NCBI GenBank assembly: GCA_037349105.1
Contig: JAYJMM010000039.1
Coordinates: 4,639,001-4,703,000, forward strand
DNA: 64,000 nucleotides
From: Limnomonas spitsbergensis
Lineage: Eukaryota; Chlorophyta; Chlorophyceae; Chlamydomonadales
Reading direction: 5' to 3'
Shown here: piece by piece, positions 53,892 through 64,000 of the stretch
How positions within the stretch are numbered: the first letter of the stretch is position 1
Layout: each line of letters begins with the position of its first letter
Position numbers and translations under genes: made by a program
Notes under the pieces: model-generated
Database searches by the model: none
Seen by the model: only the letters and a program-made list of their open reading frames with translations
Told to the model about the DNA's origin: nothing

Positions 53892-54240
53892 CTAGGCAAT
53901 ATAGTCTGCATAGCGAAGCCGCTTAAAAAATACAAAATAAAAGGTGGGAATGAGACCCGACTGAGCAGGTTGGTTGCGCATCATGACGCACGCAATGACA
54001 CCCACTGCGAACTTGGTCGACTCCACTCCTAGGGGGTAGTCTGGTAGATGGCCCATGCCAAATTCCTTCCATCTAGGCCCAAAGGCTGCACAAAAGCTAT
54101 CAACTCCGCTAGCCGCTCGCATATCCGTAACACATTCAAATGCAAGCTCCCAATGGAGCTTGCACCCGTCTCGGCTAATGAATATATGTACAACATGGCT
54201 TGCTGTTTCTAAAGGGTCTGCCTCACAACCTTCTGCCTTG
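53892..54240 (-). CDS. Coding-like segment inside the 4.7-kb element
   Basis: The minus-strand frame reads EGCEADPLETASHVVHIFIS, RDGCKLHWELAFECVTDMRA and FCAAFGPRWKEFGMGHLPDY. It looks like a genuine protein but has no clear start. It could be an element gene or captured host sequence. The frame extends into the low-complexity CATGCG-rich arm, which is not coding. Confidence 0.4.
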
Positions 54241-55669
54241 CTAACAGCTTCGAGCAAGGGGGCTGTGCGTGCAAGCGTGGGGCTGCGCATACGGGCGGAG
54301 AGCCGCCCATTTGGGCGGGACTTGCGCATACAGATGAGGGCCTGTGCATACTGGCAGTGCTATGGGTGGATAACAGTGTATGCAGATGGGGGATGGGGGA
54401 CCGTGCGGGCGGGTGGGGGTAACATTGCATGCAAGTGGGAGTCTGCAGAATGCGGAATGTGAATGGGGATGGGGGGCAGTACCAGCGGATGGGAGTAAGA
54501 GTACATACAAGTGGGGGCCTGTGCATACGGGCTGTGTCTATGGGTGGGTAACAGTGAAATTCGATGGGGGACTGGGGGGCCGTGCGGGCGTGCGGGAAAT
54601 GTGCATGGGGGTGTGGACTGTGTACACGTGTAGGGGATGGCTCATGAGGTTGAAATACCGTTTGTGAGGGCGAGGTGCAGAGCATATTGGCAGGCGCCAG
54701 GCGGCTGTGCGTGCAAGCGGGGGTAGTGTGCATGCGGGCGGGGTGTTTGCATGTGGGAAGGAGCTGAGAATGCAGGTGGAGGGTCGCGAGCGCGGCTACG
54801 TGCTGTGGATGCAGGCATGGACATGTGCATGCAAGGAATGCGCATGCGTGTGGGGCGCTCCGCAAGCAGGCGGGATGCTGTGCATGTGGGCATGGGTGTG
54901 TGCATGTAGGCAGAGTGTATGTGGGTGGGAGCTGTGCATGCAAGCGGTGAAGTTTTGTGAAGTTTTTACAGTCCATCAGAGCAAGCGGGCGGGGTACCGT
55001 GCATGCATGCGGGGGGCTGGGCATGCATTCGGGGGCTGTCAGTACTGGTGGAAGCTGCGCATGCATGCAAGATGTTGCCCAAAAGGGTGGGATGCTGTGT
55101 TAGCTGGCTCAATGCTGTGCATGTGGGCCGAAACTGCACACCAAAATGCAGTGAATGCTCTTGTAGCAGGCAGAGGTTCAGGCACGCTTCATATCAATAA
55201 AAGTAGGACCTGCAGCTTTTGATAATCGCGCCTCAGGATGGGCTGCAGCAGCGATTAGTCCACCCTCGCCTGCAACACTCTCGCTTCCATGGAGGCCCTC
55301 TGGGCACTTGGTACGATCGGAATCGAGGTCGATAAATAACAAGTAATGCAAGTATTTAATGGCATGCGCTCCTCTTCAAAGATGACGGACTTAGGAAAAA
55401 ATGACGTCACTCACTTGCCAACGTTGGCAAATAATGCCATGTCATTTGACTGAAACGTTGGAGAGTAAAAGTACGTTTTTAAGGGAGATCGATATCTGAT
55501 GACGCATACGCATATAGCTCCGAGACCAAAGGTGGTATATACGTCATAATATATATATATGTCCTGAAGTTTGAGGCTGGGACGCCTTTGCCACGAATGC
55601 ATGGCATGGGGCCGTCACTGCGACTTGACCTGCGGCCAAAAAACCATATTTCTTTTTTGACCACAAGCA

Positions 55670-56043
55670 GGTGGAAGAGAAGAGGATTCATCTCATTGCA
55701 GGTTACGCAGCTTCATGGGTCATACCCTTGCTGCTGAGAGGCGATAGAGCAAGGGCACGGAACTGCATCACCATGCTGAAAGTGAGAAAAGCTGTGCGGC
55801 AATTACCGGTACCAGAAGTGGCCTGGACGCATGGACAATACGGTCTTTGTCCTGGCGCACATGCCCCTTCCTGGTGTACAAGCTGTGTCAGGACGCATGG
55901 TGTGTGTTAAGCTGCATCATGGTGCACATGATGCTCTTGCCATCGCCGCCGTGGCTCGAGTGATGCCGTTCCTGGCTGTGAAAAAAGTCAAGGCAGCATG
56001 CAGAGGCAGACACAGCAATGCTGGGCAGCAGGCGGGCTCATAG
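55670..56043 (+). CDS. Short unidentified ORFs, possibly one frameshifted gene
   Basis: The first frame (55671-55910) has IHLIAGYAASWVIPLLLRGD. From 55831 a second frame reads VFVLAHMPLPGVQAVSGRMV and DALAIAAVARVMPFLAVKKV to a TAG at 56041. The two look like parts of one reading broken by a shift near 55830. No family was recognised. Confidence 0.3.
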
Positions 56044-56485
56044 ATAGTGGGGTGCGTGGGCCTTCATCTTTGCACCAGGTGGTGCTGACGGCGCTCACAG
56101 CCGCTGCCTCTGCGGCTTTTGGAACATTGGCCGCTCCGTCCCTCATGATGGTGGCTGGCGCTGGCCACCATCCCTGCGCTCGTCTTCTTGGACGTACACG
56201 CCGTGTTTGCTGGACCAGCTCGAGGCTGGCGTTGTGCAGCTTGAGGAACTTGGCGGCGACGTCGGGCGGGGCGTTCAGGCCGCGGCACGAGCTGAGCTGT
56301 CGACGCTGTTGTTCGTCCTTGCCGCGGAATCGTAGTGCAATCCGTTTGTGACGCTCATGGTAGCTGATGTGGCTGGATCCCCCTGAGATGAAGCTTGCGC
56401 TGGAGCCGCCCATCAGGCGGCAGAAGGTGCAGCCTTTTGCGATGGTGCATATGTGTCTGTCTGGGGGGGTGAATCTGGTAGGCAC
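55988..56485 (-). CDS. Basic Cys/His-containing ORF (165 aa), unidentified
   Basis: The frame includes CTIAKGCTFCRLMGGSSASF, HISYHERHKRIALRFRGKDE and CRGLNAPPDVAAKFLKLHNA. Cys and His residues in the first third could form a zinc site. It overlaps the end of a plus-strand ORF, so at most one of them is real there. It is possibly part of a mobile element protein. Confidence 0.35.
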   Translation of the reverse strand: MPTRFTPPDRHICTIAKGCTFCRLMGGSSASFISGGSSHISYHERHKRIALRFRGKDEQQRRQLSSCRGLNAPPDVAAKFLKLHNASLELVQQTRRVRPRRRAQGWWPAPATIMRDGAANVPKAAEAAAVSAVSTTWCKDEGPRTPLSMSPPAAQHCCVCLCMLP

Positions 56486-56849
56486 TAGGCAGCACCTCTT
56501 GTTTGTGTGGATCGGGGTTTACTAAGCGGAGGGCATATGGCATTAGAAGCTCTATCTTCCCACAGGAAGAGAGGAAGGGAGGGGGGGGTAATTTAGGCTG
56601 GCGAAAGGATGTCTGCCAAAATAGTGTGGTGGACAGGCCTTGAACCCGCCTCTGGACGAAAACAGCTACAGCCCTGCCACAGTACGGTGCGTCACAGGTG
56701 CGCCATGGCTTGGCGGTCGCCGCCAAGCTAGAGGCGCTGCATGAGCAACAAGCAGCTCTGCTGAGCGAGGGCGCCGTCGAATGCCGCCGCGGCTAGCAAG
56801 CGAGGCAGGTGGATCAGCCCTTTTCAAATGTGCAGGTGTGCCTGAGCTC

Positions 56850-57185
56850 AGTCAAGCAGTAGGCCCGTTCAGGCCTATCCTAGCCTGCTGCCTATGCCGG
56901 GGACAGAGCATGTCCAGTCAAGCATCAGGCCCGCTCAGGCCTATCCGAGCCTGTTGCCTATGCCGGGGACAGACCATGTCCAGTCAAGCAGCAGGCCCGC
57001 TCTGGCCTATCCGAGCCTGTTGCCTATGCCGGGGACAGACCATGTCCAGTCAAGCAGCAGGCCCGCTCTGGCCTGTCCTAGCCTGTTGCCTATGCCGGGG
57101 ACAGACCATGTCCAGTCAAGCAGCAGGCCCGCTCAGGCCTATCCTAGCCTGCTGCCTATGCCGGGGAGAGGGCATGTCCAGTTCC
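56850..57185 (+). repeat. 66-bp minisatellite, five units
   Basis: The unit AGTCAAGCAGCAGGCCCGCT plus CAGGCCTATCCTAGCCTGNT and TGCCTATGCCGGGGACAGAC repeats every 66 bp. A single reversed unit lies at 42077-42143. Confidence 0.95.
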
Positions 57186-57237
57186 CACGCAGCGGGGCAG
57201 CGCTACGGTCTACGAAAGACCCAACTACCTCTCCCTC

Positions 57238-57394
57238 GCAGTGGGGCAGTGCCCTGAACGACCCCATCTACCTCATCCTTTCCGTCTTAGACCACGTCGA
57301 CAAGAGGGTTGCCGTGAACAAGAAGGTTTATGATGCATTCAATAGCAGCAGCCAGCGGCTGATGATCTGGCAGACGAAACCCAGCCTCCAGTAA
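57238..57394 (+). CDS. Terminal-exon-like segment, unidentified
   Basis: After a CCTCGCAG acceptor the frame reads ALNDPIYLILSVLDHVDKRV, AVNKKVYDAFNSSSQRLMIW and QTKPSLQ to TAA. The codon structure looks real. No upstream exon could be joined with confidence; the 66-bp repeat lies directly upstream. Confidence 0.35.
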
Positions 57395-57714
57395 ATCGCG
57401 ATCATCGCGGAATTGCAGTACTCTAATAGACCTGGGCCACCAAGCTTATACCGGCATGATGAGTCTTAAAGGATAGGTTCTTCGTCTGTCTTCTAGGAGG
57501 CAATACAAGAGGTCTGACGTAGGACCACTGCATGCAAGCCATGCGCCTGTTCGGGATATTGAGCACCAGCCCTGCTCTGCCAGAGGCTATTCCTTTTCTC
57601 TTACCTGGACCTGTAAATGGTCAAAACTGAATCCTACTATTTCGGCATTGCTTCTGACTTGAGCTCTTATTCTTTGCCTTCCAGCATCAGTGCAGCGGAA
57701 AGGCATGTATTGGC

Positions 57715-57835
57715 ATGCAGTGGAGTCAATGACGTGACACCTCTGGCCATGCAAAGGCTCGGCCATGCAGGTGCCCATCTGTCTGGTCGAGAGGAAAATA
57801 AACTAATGGCTGCAGGATAAAGAAAAGAAACAGAC
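57715..57835 (+). mobile_element. SINE/MITE-like repeat copy
   Basis: GAGTCAATGACGTGACACCT, GCAAAGGCTCGGCCATGCAG and an A/G-rich tail match the family at 31690-31800. Confidence 0.6.
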
Positions 57836-59180
57836 GAAAAAGGATGTGAAGAGAGGAACCCCAAAAGGAAAGGAACTCGGCAGATTCCCCAGCCCGTCCC
57901 AAACTCCAGGTGCTAGCCCTCAACTAAGCAAAAGCAACGAGAGGATAGAAAGCATGAGTGGAACAAGAGGCCCGCCCCAAAAAGAATAGATCATTTTAAT
58001 CCCCAGCCCCTGAAGACTCGGCTCTTAACAGACTTAGCCCTCATCTACGTCTACCTTACAAACAGCTCTCAACAGGCTGAGCCCGCAACAACGTCTACTA
58101 CTCAATGACGGGGGGATATCAGGGCGAACACACGGATAGAAGGCTGGGAAAAAGGAAGTAGAAAGAAGAGCTCGCCGCAAGACAAATGTCAAGCATATAA
58201 AGCAAGATCAGACACCTGTATATGGCAGCTGTGTAGAACAGAAGACCTTTTGAAATAGGCAGCTGTTGGTACATCACAACTCACTACTCCCCGAGTTGAA
58301 AACACGTCATTCTAAGATCAAGCCTATTATCACAAACCTCCCGACACATTTACATGCATTATTGGGTACAGCATACTAGTACCCAATAGCTCATGCCGTT
58401 CGAAAGCGCGGCTTGTGCATGTTCAGCCAAGCAGCAGGCATGCTCAGCAGTGCTGTGCAATTGCTCTGTAATTCAGAAATTGTGCAATCAATGACTGTCC
58501 CTTACTGGTAAAAGTAGCTGAATTTGCCTTGGAATAACAGCGACTGAAACTCAGCTACGTAATTCAGCCACCGTAAGACCGTACTCGGCACAGCACTGAT
58601 GCTCAAGCGTATCTTAGCTTGATCCTAACTTTGGGACAGATTACTGGTAGTCTGGCGGCTGAAAAGGCCACTCGCTCGCGCAACCTCAAAGAAGGAGAGT
58701 TTCCCATCTACCTGGACCAGCTGCGTGCATTGGCACAAAAATCGAGGTCAGACTCAAAGCCGGCAGAAGTGATGCCCATACTCGAGTGGACTGAAACTAA
58801 GAAAAGGGAATGCACACAGCGACACACCGGACCATCCACCTGTCCAGTGCCTGGACCTGCATGAGTATACCGTGAACCGAGTCAGGCTCATTTGGGCTAA
58901 AGTTTTATGCCTTGCAAGACTGGCAACCAACTGCAAATTTCACAGCAGACAGCAGACAACAGATCCTCTCCCTGCAGTGGCTGCATGCAACAAAGTTTAC
59001 CTCACAGCCGACTGTCACAGTTTAATTTAGCATGATTCAGCTACAATTCAGCTACAAGCCTGCGTCACGGCCTATGGCCGTACCCAGGGATACCCAGCGA
59101 CTTGTTTGTCCTTTGAAAGCCTCCTGCCTCCATCACAGTTATGGTCCAGGGGTGGTAACCTAGCGGCCCGCCAAGGGGGG
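57836..59180. other. No firm gene; one weak ORF and a dispersed repeat
   Basis: An open frame at 58619-58864 (LKEGEFPIYLDQLRALAQKS then AEVMPILEWTETKKREC) looks moderately coding but is not recognised. The TTCAGCTACAATTCAGCTAC motif and GGCCTATGGCCG lie at 59036-59090. Confidence 0.35.
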
Positions 59181-59186
59181 CCAGAT

Positions 59187-59280
59187 ACGCATGCAAATAA
59201 GCCCTGGGACTGGCAACTTAATCGTCGTCCCGGTATGCAAATAAGCCCTGGGACTGGCAACTTAATTGTCGTCCCGGTGC
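59187..59280 (-). repeat. 43-bp tandem duplication
   Basis: TATGCAAATAAGCCCTGGGA with the following CTGGCAACTTAATYGTCGTC occurs twice in tandem. The same sequence, in reverse, is the start of the intron after exon 12 of the CNNM paralogue and is related to 41270-41300 in the plus-strand gene. Confidence 0.8.
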
Positions 59281-59299
59281 CCTGAGATAAGCGTCTTAC

Positions 59300-62200
59300 C
59301 TGTTTCCTGAAAGCCTCAGTCACCGTTATGGTCCGCTCATTGTCTGCGAACCCGTCAGTCTCGTCCTGAGGGTTTAGGGTTCAGGGTTTAGGGTTTACTG
59401 GTTCGCTCATTGTCTGTTAATCCGTCGGTCTCGTCCTGAGGGGAACGGAACGGCGTAGATCAGCCATTAATTGGGTTAACTCCCGTGTCACAGGCTCGTA
59501 GTTGTGTGAAGGTAGCTAGCCCAGGAGGGCACTGCTTTTCCCATCGCAGCCTTTTCTATTTTATATAGTGCGTGGACAAGTTTGCGGGCACCTACACCAT
59601 GCATCTATCGTGATGTCCTGCTGGGCTTTGAACGCCGCAAACCACATGAGCTCTGCCATGTTTCAACAAATCAATGAGCAGCAGCTTGCACTGGAGGACC
59701 TCCACGAATGTCTAGGCCATACAGGCATGCATGCACTGCTCAACCCACGCCTGGTGCAAGGCTTGTGTTCCCTTCATCCCCCTGAGCGGGTCCCACCAGT
59801 ATTTCTCTCCCCATGAGCTCCTCAATCACGTCCTCTATCGTGATGATTCCGATGGCCTCGCCTGCTAACCGGGAACAATGGAATCACAACACAGGAGATT
59901 TAGCATTTTTGTTTTGTAGGGTGCGTCTGCTACAGTTCAGCTACGGTTCAGCTACAACACGGCCTACCGCCCTGGGGGCCTGGGACTGCAGGCTCTTCTG
60001 CTTGTTAACCAGGAACATGGGCAAGACAACGCAGGAGACTATGCAATATTTGTTTTACAGGGGCGTCCAATGCAGTTCAGCTATGCCACTTGAGGGCGTC
60101 AGATATAGTTCTGCTAAAAACTAGGGGGCGGCAGATACAGTTCAGCTACAACAATAAGGGGCATCAGATACAGCTCAGCTACAACACTAGGGGGCAGCAG
60201 ATACAGTTCAGCTACAACACTAGGAGGCGTCAGGTACAGTTCAGCTACAATACTAGGGGGCATATGATACAGTTCAGCTACAATACGGCCTGCGGCCGTG
60301 GGGGCCTGGAGAAGCAGGGTTAGGGTTTAGGGTTTAGGGCTAGGAACCCCTTAACCCTATTTGGGAGGTTCGGCAACACACCCTAAGGACTGGTAAACAT
60401 AAGCAAAGCCAGCATTTGTGCAAGCATAAAAACAATTCAGGCTTTCAGCAGTTGTTTGTTTCTTTCCGCTGTGCTGTCCTTTTGCCGCTCTTTGAGCTCG
60501 TGACTAACAGCTCTTTGTTCCTCAATGCAGATTCCACGAGAGGCCAGCGGTTGATGTCGCAGACCACGCCCACCCCAGCTCAACCCTGAACTTCCAGACC
60601 TTCAGCGTCAAGACTAAAACGAGCTAAAACAATAGGTCAAATCCGAAGCTCAAGGTAAACGAGCATAAAAGGAAAATTTGAAGCTAAAATAAGCTAGCAT
60701 TTAAAAAAACAGATTTACAGATAAGCAGACGAAGCGTAAGGTACTAGCTAACGCCTGAGTTAAAGAACTGAAGGTAAGAGCCAAAGCTTGAAGAAGCTTC
60801 ACAATAAGAGTGACAGCATTTGCACTGCCGCTCTGCCAGTCCACCACCATATTGCCACCACCCGCCCGCAGTAGTGCCTGGCCAGGCATTGCCCTGCACA
60901 ACCATCTGTTGCCCTAATCCCTTAACATACAACGCCCTGGAGCGCCCTAAAGCGCAACGCTCTTGAGCGTCCCCTTTCTTTCCCACCTGGCTTGGGGTGT
61001 CCGCACGGGGTGGCCGGCACAACCATCTTGCCCCAGGTGGTTGGCCTTTTGCACCCACGCCATGTTTTATGACTGGGGCTTAGCTTCTGCACTATGGGGT
61101 TCATTCCCACGCCACTGTCTTGTGGTTGTGTATAAGTTGCTTGCCCAGAGGGGTCACTGGTTTTCGCTTGCTGTCCTAGCGCTTCAAGTGCCTGCATCGG
61201 TTTACGGGCAGACGTACCATGCATCAAACTTCTGCTCTGCTGGACAGTGAACCCATCAAAATACTTCATTTGCAGTTCCTAATAAAACGCAACGCTTTCA
61301 GCATCCCCTGTCTCTCTCACCTGGCTGGGCAGTGGTCGGCCCAACTTTCTTGCCATCTCTGGCGACACCGTCTTCGTCAGCATCACAGATGGGGGTGGGG
61401 CCCACTGCTATGTGCACGTGCTCCTCCATCTCTTGACCAGGTGGGCGCAATGTCCTGCCCAGCGCTGCGAGGACTCCGCAGCCGTCGCAAGCCTCCAACT
61501 GCACGTGAGCGGATCCAGTTTGCGCAAACAAGTGCTTATTATTAGTGGATTATTACGGGAGCACAAGCAACGACCCGAGCGCGCCAGGGATAGAGGGACC
61601 CATTGTGTCATGCGACGCGTTGTTCGGTAATAATGTATTCGTTTAATCGGCAAATTGCCGCAACTCTGCCATGGCTGCTGGATCCCCGCAGGCCAAGCTG
61701 TCGTGGCCGGACAGACTGCTGACACAACCGTCCAACCAGCAGGGCAAAGGAGCCATAAATATCACCATGCATACATGAGTACGGTAAAATGACGATTTAA
61801 AGTACATCTTAATAATTGAATTTCAGAGCAGTTCAAAAAAGTCCAACTTGACCAGCGGGACCGATTCGGATTTCGAATTTCATCAGTTGCCCATTTTCTA
61901 GCCCGTGGTATGCCAAGACTGCACCTGGTTTATAGTTCTCAGTCGAACCATTCACCCAGGCATCCCAACACAACTGGCTGAGGTTTATACCTGTACCAAT
62001 CGAACCATCCATCCAGGCATCCCAACACAACTGACCTCGCATGTGCCGTCTTGCCTTGTTTAGGGTTTATTACGGTTAAACCCAACACAACTGACCTCGC
62101 TCGTGCCTTCTGACCCGCCACTCTCCCACGGCTCTGGATCCCCCACGCTCTTTGGGGACAAGAGCGCCAAGTCACCTGCAGGGAGGACAGACAGCAGGCC

Positions 62201-63958
62201 CAACAGGCCGGGCGTTCGGACGGCATTCATGTCTCTGAGAGGAAAGGCGTTGCAAATGTTAAATTTGATACCTCTGTCGGCTCCAGTGTTTTCCTCGTGT
62301 GCTGGCCGATCATCCGCATTCTGGCCAGCTATCGGTAGGCTATGAGCATGAGTCCACACCCCTGTCCTAAACCCTTAACCTCATAGAGCTTCAAGTCCCC
62401 TTCGTCCACCATCTCTTCATTCCACTGCCCCTTAGATCCAGCATCCCCTGGATCCACGGCCCCTTGGATCCACGGTTCCTTAGATCCACAGTCCTCTACA
62501 TCCACAGTCCCTTATCTTCACGGTTCACTTCATATGAGTGATGCACATCATTCCATTACATGAGCTATTTTTGTCAGGTCATTGATCGGTTGTCACCCTT
62601 TCCTACCCTCCTCACGGAAAATTGAAGTGTAGTGGGTGTTTTAATAAGAGAAGTGTAATCTGTTTTTTATTATAAAAATACGAAATGACAAAATGTTTGT
62701 TTCCTTAATCCATTGCCCCTGTTCCGCACCTTCCTCGGGCGCCGGCTGGGTGAGCACCGCCATGTGGGAGCGGCCCGTCTGGAACAGCTTGAGCAAGCTA
62801 TACATCGGGGTGGCGGCGGACAGGCGCGGGATTGGACGCATGCGAATGGAGCTGATGGGGACCTCATCCTCGATCGAGTAATGGAGCAGGTCTTTGGTCA
62901 GGATAAAGCCCACGATGTCCATCCTGCAAGAATAATACAAACAAAGGCGATGAGTGAGACAGGCGTGACAGAAAGCGCATACAGCTCTGATGGGGACCAC
63001 CTTCTCAATTGTAATATCCAAGGAAGCCCAACATGTCCGCCATGCAATAATAGTCATTAAAAATACAATGAGCAAAGGCAGGCAAGGCAGCAGCGAGCAC
63101 ATGCAAGAAGAGCCGATCGATTCTATCAGATTTAGGTGGTATATTTTGTGCGCTCCAGCTGCTATGTTAAATCTGAAGCTGGTGGGGGGGCACATTATGA
63201 GGACCCTGCTGATTACCCTAGCCTGGATGAGTTAATGAAGGACATGCTCGTGAGGCGATAGGCCTGGCTGCCAGCGACACTGGTACCATAACCGAGCTGA
63301 GGCGTGCCGTCCCTCCCATCAATCCTAGCAAGCAGAAGCGCAAATACCGATGGGAAAGCCAAGGCTGCTGCAGCAGTTCCCGGGATCTGGCATGGCAGCG
63401 TGGACCAGCGGGCCAGATGCACCAGGCCAGGTCTCAGCAGGAGCAAAAGCAGCAGTAGATCTGATGTTTTCTTTATGTTATTTTCTGCTTCAGATGCTCA
63501 AACAATACAATACGTTGTTTATGTTTGCTAGAGGAAGGGCATGTGCTTCCTTCCAGCCCTTATTAGCATAAACCAAATGTTTGCGTGGTTCTCAGTGAGA
63601 AACCAAACTGAGTTTAAAAACAATTCTGGGCAAACCAACTCGTGCCAACAATCAATACCTTAAATTGCGTTTTTGAAATGACACCAAAAGCAAAACACAT
63701 CATATGAGACTGACGGTACGGTACAACGATGTTCCAATGCATAAGATGGGAGACCACCTATCGAGTTATAGACCAGACCCTTGGGCAATCAAGCCCAACA
63801 CGTCCATCCAGCAACACAAATAATAATATCAATGCAAAAATGCTATCAGCGAGGACAGGCAAAGCAGTGAGCGCATGCGCATAGAGCTGATCGGTACTTC
63901 ATCCTCTATCGCGTTATTAAGCAGGTCCTTGGTAAGGATCAAGCCAAGGATTTCCATC
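59300..63958 (-). CDS. Inverted CNNM paralogue, exons 8-12 (partial at right edge)
   Basis: Exons equal in length to those of the plus-strand gene: 62923-62730 (194 nt; MDIVGFILTKDLLHYSIEDE then HMAVLTQPAPEEG), 62175-62096 (80 nt; DLALLSPKSVGDPEPWE), 61498-61321 (178 nt; DGCGVLAALGRTLRPPGQEM), 59861-59797 (65 nt; GEAIGIITIEDVIEELMG) and 59365-59300 (66 nt; DETDGFADNERTITVTEAFR). Borders are GT-AG and phases match. Exon 10 differs in many residues, whereas exon 11 is almost identical to the plus copy. Earlier exons lie beyond the window or are lost. At the right edge, 63862-63958 is a decayed extra start of exon 8. Whether the gene works cannot be judged from this part. Confidence 0.85.
59390..59450 (-). 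repeat. Decoy copy of the paralogue's exon 12 start
   Basis: GTTCGCTCATTGTCTGTTAA and GGTCTCGTCCTGAGG repeat the reverse of exon 12 and its CTCAG acceptor, just upstream of the used exon. A telomere-like AGGGTTTAGGGTTCAGGG tract (59368-59394) lies between the two. Confidence 0.85.
59930..60295. repeat. ~36-bp repeat built on CAGTTCAGCTACAACAC
   Basis: AGATACAGTTCAGCTACAAC with ACTAGGGGGC(A/G) recurs about seven times in the intron between exons 10 and 11 of the CNNM paralogue. The plus-strand gene has the same motif in the same intron (40445-40585), in the same sense orientation. Confidence 0.85.
60315..60350 (-). repeat. Telomere-like TTTAGGG tract
   Basis: GGGTTAGGGTTTAGGGTTTAG lies in the intron. 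On the sense strand of the paralogue it reads CCCTAAA. Confidence 0.85.
60537..60627 (+). CDS. Terminal-exon-like segment on the opposite strand
   Basis: After a CTCAATGCAG acceptor one frame reads FHERPAVDVADHAHPSSTLN then FQTFSVKTKTS and TAA. It lies inside an intron of the minus-strand CNNM paralogue and has no partner exon I could find. It could be a stray last exon or chance. Confidence 0.25.
62925..63958 (-). repeat. Repeated starts of the paralogue's exon 8
   Basis: The exon 8 start with its acceptor (GCAGGATGGACATC) at 62923 is preceded in the gene sense by decayed copies near 63045, 63795 and 63958. Each has a GGCTTNNT-type continuation and its own upstream pyrimidine or AT-rich tract. 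Confidence 0.75.
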
Positions 63959-64000
63959 CTGCAATGACAATGAAAAGGAAAATGCCACCGGCATGGCACC

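Larger units (their letters stand above)
50808..55494. mobile_element. 4.7-kb element with ~0.8-kb inverted arms
   Basis: The left arm (50808-51590) is the near-perfect reverse complement of the right arm (54688-55494). Both run from TATCGATCTCCCTT and GCCAACGTTGGCAA through GGCACTTGGT-type sequence and a CATGCA-rich repeat to GCCTGCCAATAT. Between the arms lie spliced-looking plus-strand coding segments, a 67-bp tandem repeat and a minus-strand coding-like piece. Long TIRs with gene content are typical of MULE-like or fold-back elements, but no transposase family could be assigned. A clear target duplication was not found. Confidence 0.75.

Noticed and set aside
54209..55066. 285-aa minus-strand ORF rich in His, Pro and Cys
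   Set aside because: Most of it is the low-complexity CATGCA-type repeat of the inverted arm. Only the part below 54240 looks protein-like.
63241..63455. Plus-strand frame with SKQKRKYRWESQGC and a Gln-rich tail
   Set aside because: It is short, without a start, and lies opposite the introns of the CNNM paralogue. Too weak to call.
1..64000. Integrated large virus or bacterial segment
   Set aside because: No capsid, polymerase or operon-like gene runs were seen. Coding regions are spliced host genes or transposable element pieces.

Overview
The window looks like nuclear DNA of a green alga (Chlorophyta or a prasinophyte). Genes are intron-dense with short in-phase exons. Introns hold TTTAGGG/CCCTAAA-type telomere-like motifs. 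The best protein matches are plant/algal families: a half-size ABCA transporter, a CNNM/DUF21-CBS protein and the peroxin PEX3. I cannot name a genus. No rRNA, tRNA, CRISPR array or bacterial operon was seen. Exons below were assembled by eye from protein similarity, splice sites and phase; no transcript data were used.

Layout. (1) 1-2474, minus strand: the 5' part of a PEX3 gene that runs off the left edge. (2) About 3.4-9.1 kb: a nest of short terminal-inverted-repeat (TIR) DNA elements, many carrying a GTGTTTCCAYTGG end, including one with PIF/Harbinger-like TAA target duplications and one nested pair enclosing a 59-bp satellite. (3) 9638-28807, plus strand: a complete ABCA gene of 24 inferred exons (990 aa), including an exon that contributes only the ATG. 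(4) 30.5-31.8 kb: a SINE/MITE-like repeat and a LINE 3' fragment. (5) 33.7-34.9 kb: an unrecognised spliced gene broken by a small insertion with a 6-bp target duplication. (6) 35320-41235, plus strand: CNNM gene, 12 exons, 500 codons, 3' end not found. (7) 41-58 kb: an accessory, element-rich stretch with a second LINE fragment, a coiled-coil ORF, a PIF/Harbinger transposase remnant, scattered minus-strand exons, a 0.6-kb TIR element carrying protein-like sequence, and a 4.7-kb element with about 0.8-kb inverted arms. (8) 59300-63958, minus strand: an inverted paralogue of CNNM exons 8-12 that runs toward the right edge.

The most striking pattern cuts across all four host genes. Exon edges together with their splice sites are repeated in tandem inside the neighbouring intron, two to nine times and in graded states of decay. 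This affects donors, acceptors, the Walker A exon end and the stop codon region. It suggests that introns here grow by local tandem duplication anchored at splice junctions, and it leaves arrays of decoy splice sites. Three introns also appear to use GC-AG borders.
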